Origin: Glandiceps talaboti | Taxonomy: Eukaryota > Hemichordata > Enteropneusta > Spengelidae | Length of the DNA stretch: 64,000 nt | Reading direction: 5' to 3' | NCBI RefSeq assembly: GCF_964340395.1 | Contig: NC_135561.1 | Coordinates: 24,000,986 to 24,064,985, forward strand | Shown: positions 62,955-64,000 of the stretch, one piece after another | Layout: each line of letters starts with the position of its first letter | Numbering within the stretch: the first letter of the stretch is position 1 | Made by a program: the position numbers and the translations under genes | Notes under the pieces: model-generated | Databases searched by the model: none | Seen by the model: the letters and a program-made list of their open reading frames with translations, nothing else | Told to the model about the DNA's origin: nothing

Positions 62955-63408
62955 TAAAAGGCATTGAGAATGACATAGTCCCCGCTACGATTGGGTTTTA
63001 AGGAATTATCACTACTCTGATCACGCAACAACACTTGTGAACCTAAATCAAACAGACTTAGATATGTTGTGTCTGCTTGTTGGACATTGAACATGCCTAC
63101 AACAATAAAGGATGGGTCGGGTATGGGGGATCGTATCACGACGAAAATGGATATGCACATGTATGTCATAGAACACTGTCCTAATACCAACTATAGCAAA
63201 CAAAATGGCTGCTAGGCAGCCATATTGGATCGTATCATGAAACAAATTGACGTGCATATGTATGCCATTGTATGTTGCCCCTGTACCAAGTTTGAAAAAA
63301 AATTGGTCCAGGCATCTCCAAGAAACGGCTGCGGATGGACGGACGCACGGACAGACGGAACCCAATCCATAAGTCCCTGTCCCGGACTTCGTCTGGCGGG
63401 GACTAACT
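62955..63408 (+). repeat. Interspersed repeat family B, internally deleted copy
   Basis: Has the 5' end (ggcattgagaatgacatagt, TAGTCCCCGC), one partial monomer, a junction at ccaactatagcaaacaaaat (about 63187-63206), and the 3' end with the GGAC-type run and hairpin. It lacks the tandem core. The actatag at the junction also occurs in the neighbouring 24-bp minisatellite. Confidence 0.8.
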
Positions 63409-63756
63409 ACAGCTTATGTGCCTTACAGCTTTTTTCCATAGACCAAGCCAGTTGTATTGAATAAACTATCAAGATCAATGAACCTGATAACAAGGTTTCA
63501 TGTTGAGATAGACACCAAAATAATAACACACAAACATTACTTACACTGTGTGGGCTCTGTATTTAATTAATGATATAAACAGTAACAACATCCACACTAC
63601 TACAAAATGTATAATCAGTTGAAGTTCAAACATAATCCATGGTCACCAGCCAGTGAAAGTTGGTGTGTACCTTAAAATGCAGTCTTTATACTGAAACAGT
63701 TATCATGCATACATAATTATTAGGGAACTTTCCAGTTTGTCAGATATAAAATATAT
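63409..63756. other. Unique sequence, no gene seen
   Basis: About 350 bp, AT-rich; flank of the transposase fragment. Confidence 0.3.
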
Positions 63757-64000
63757 TCAAACATTTAAATATCCAACTTTACAAAAAAATCCATGGCAAG
63801 CAGCTGGTGAAATGTCAGAAACTGCCGTCAATATAGCATATTCTTTATTCGCTCCACTCAACTGTCGATAGAATGGTTGCTTGAAAATTGTTTTCAAATT
63901 TTCAAACGCGTACTCCGCTGCATTGAAATCTGGGGAGTGAGTTGGAGTAAATACATACTCTATTCCCATATTATCTAAAAATTCAGATAGAATACGACCC
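63757..64000 (-). CDS. Tc1/mariner/IS630-type DDE transposase, C-terminal part (runs off window)
   Basis: The minus-strand frame is open from the window edge to the stop at 63757-63759: GRILSEFLDNMGIEYVFTPT, HSPDFNAAEYAFENLK, then IFKQPFYRQLSG and about 30 more residues. SPDFNAAEYAFENLK corresponds to the SPDLNPIE-x-x-W-x-x-LK block that carries the last catalytic acid (E) of DDE_3 transposases. The first two catalytic residues would lie beyond 64000. No stop or frameshift is seen in the visible 81 codons, so it could be part of an intact copy. Confidence 0.75.
   Translation of the reverse strand, partial: GRILSEFLDNMGIEYVFTPTHSPDFNAAEYAFENLKTIFKQPFYRQLSGANKEYAILTAVSDISPAACHGFFCKVGYLNV

Noticed and set aside
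62870-62960. Extra minus-strand exon of the acidic-tail gene (a gtgagt donor at about 62881-62887)
   Set aside because: The donor looks good, but the candidate exon sequence has stops in the required phase and no polypyrimidine tract upstream.

Overview
This is eukaryotic (animal) DNA, AT-rich and very poor in coding sequence. It has spliced exons with GT/AG borders, Penelope-like and DIRS-type retroelement fragments, TIR DNA transposons, and about 20 different mini- and microsatellites. This mix, together with short repeats ending in runs such as GACGGACGG, suggests a marine invertebrate (cephalochordate, hemichordate or lophotrochozoan). I cannot name the species from the sequence. By my estimate roughly half of the window is tandem repeat.

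Layout. 1-5.1 kb: the 3' end of a plus-strand gene (last two coding exons at 2016-2097 and 4588-4748, poly(A) signal at 5044), probably nucleolar and RRP1-like. Its last intron holds an 800-bp inverted-repeat element carrying a Penelope GIY-YIG fragment, plus an interspersed repeat (family A). 5.1-11.8 kb: a large element bounded by inverted repeats that themselves contain a minisatellite; inside are stepwise duplications and a perfect 36-bp palindrome. 11.8-14 kb: mostly unique, with a candidate minus-strand first exon coding for a signal peptide. 14.05-24.6 kb: a 34-bp satellite of about 310 units with higher-order structure. 24.6-34.7 kb: a 49-bp satellite split by two insertions, a Penelope element with a DIRS fragment inside it (28349-30976) and a 2315-bp TIR transposon with an intact 302-aa ORF and a TAA target duplication (31285-33599).

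34.7-49.9 kb: gene-poor DNA with copies of a hairpin-ended repeat (family B) and arrays of 45, 35, 56, 66 and 32 bp. 49.9-60.9 kb: five minus-strand exons, all in phase 2, of one gene with an acidic C-terminal tail. The tail carries three acidic dileucine motifs, one per exon, and its introns are largely minisatellite. 61-63.4 kb: a 24-bp minisatellite split by family B. 63.76-64 kb: the C-terminal end of a Tc1/mariner/IS630-type DDE transposase that runs off the window.

The theme is nesting: mobile elements have landed inside satellites, satellites lie inside the termini of mobile elements, and the few host exons are separated by introns made of such arrays. No operon, CRISPR array, tRNA or rRNA gene was seen.
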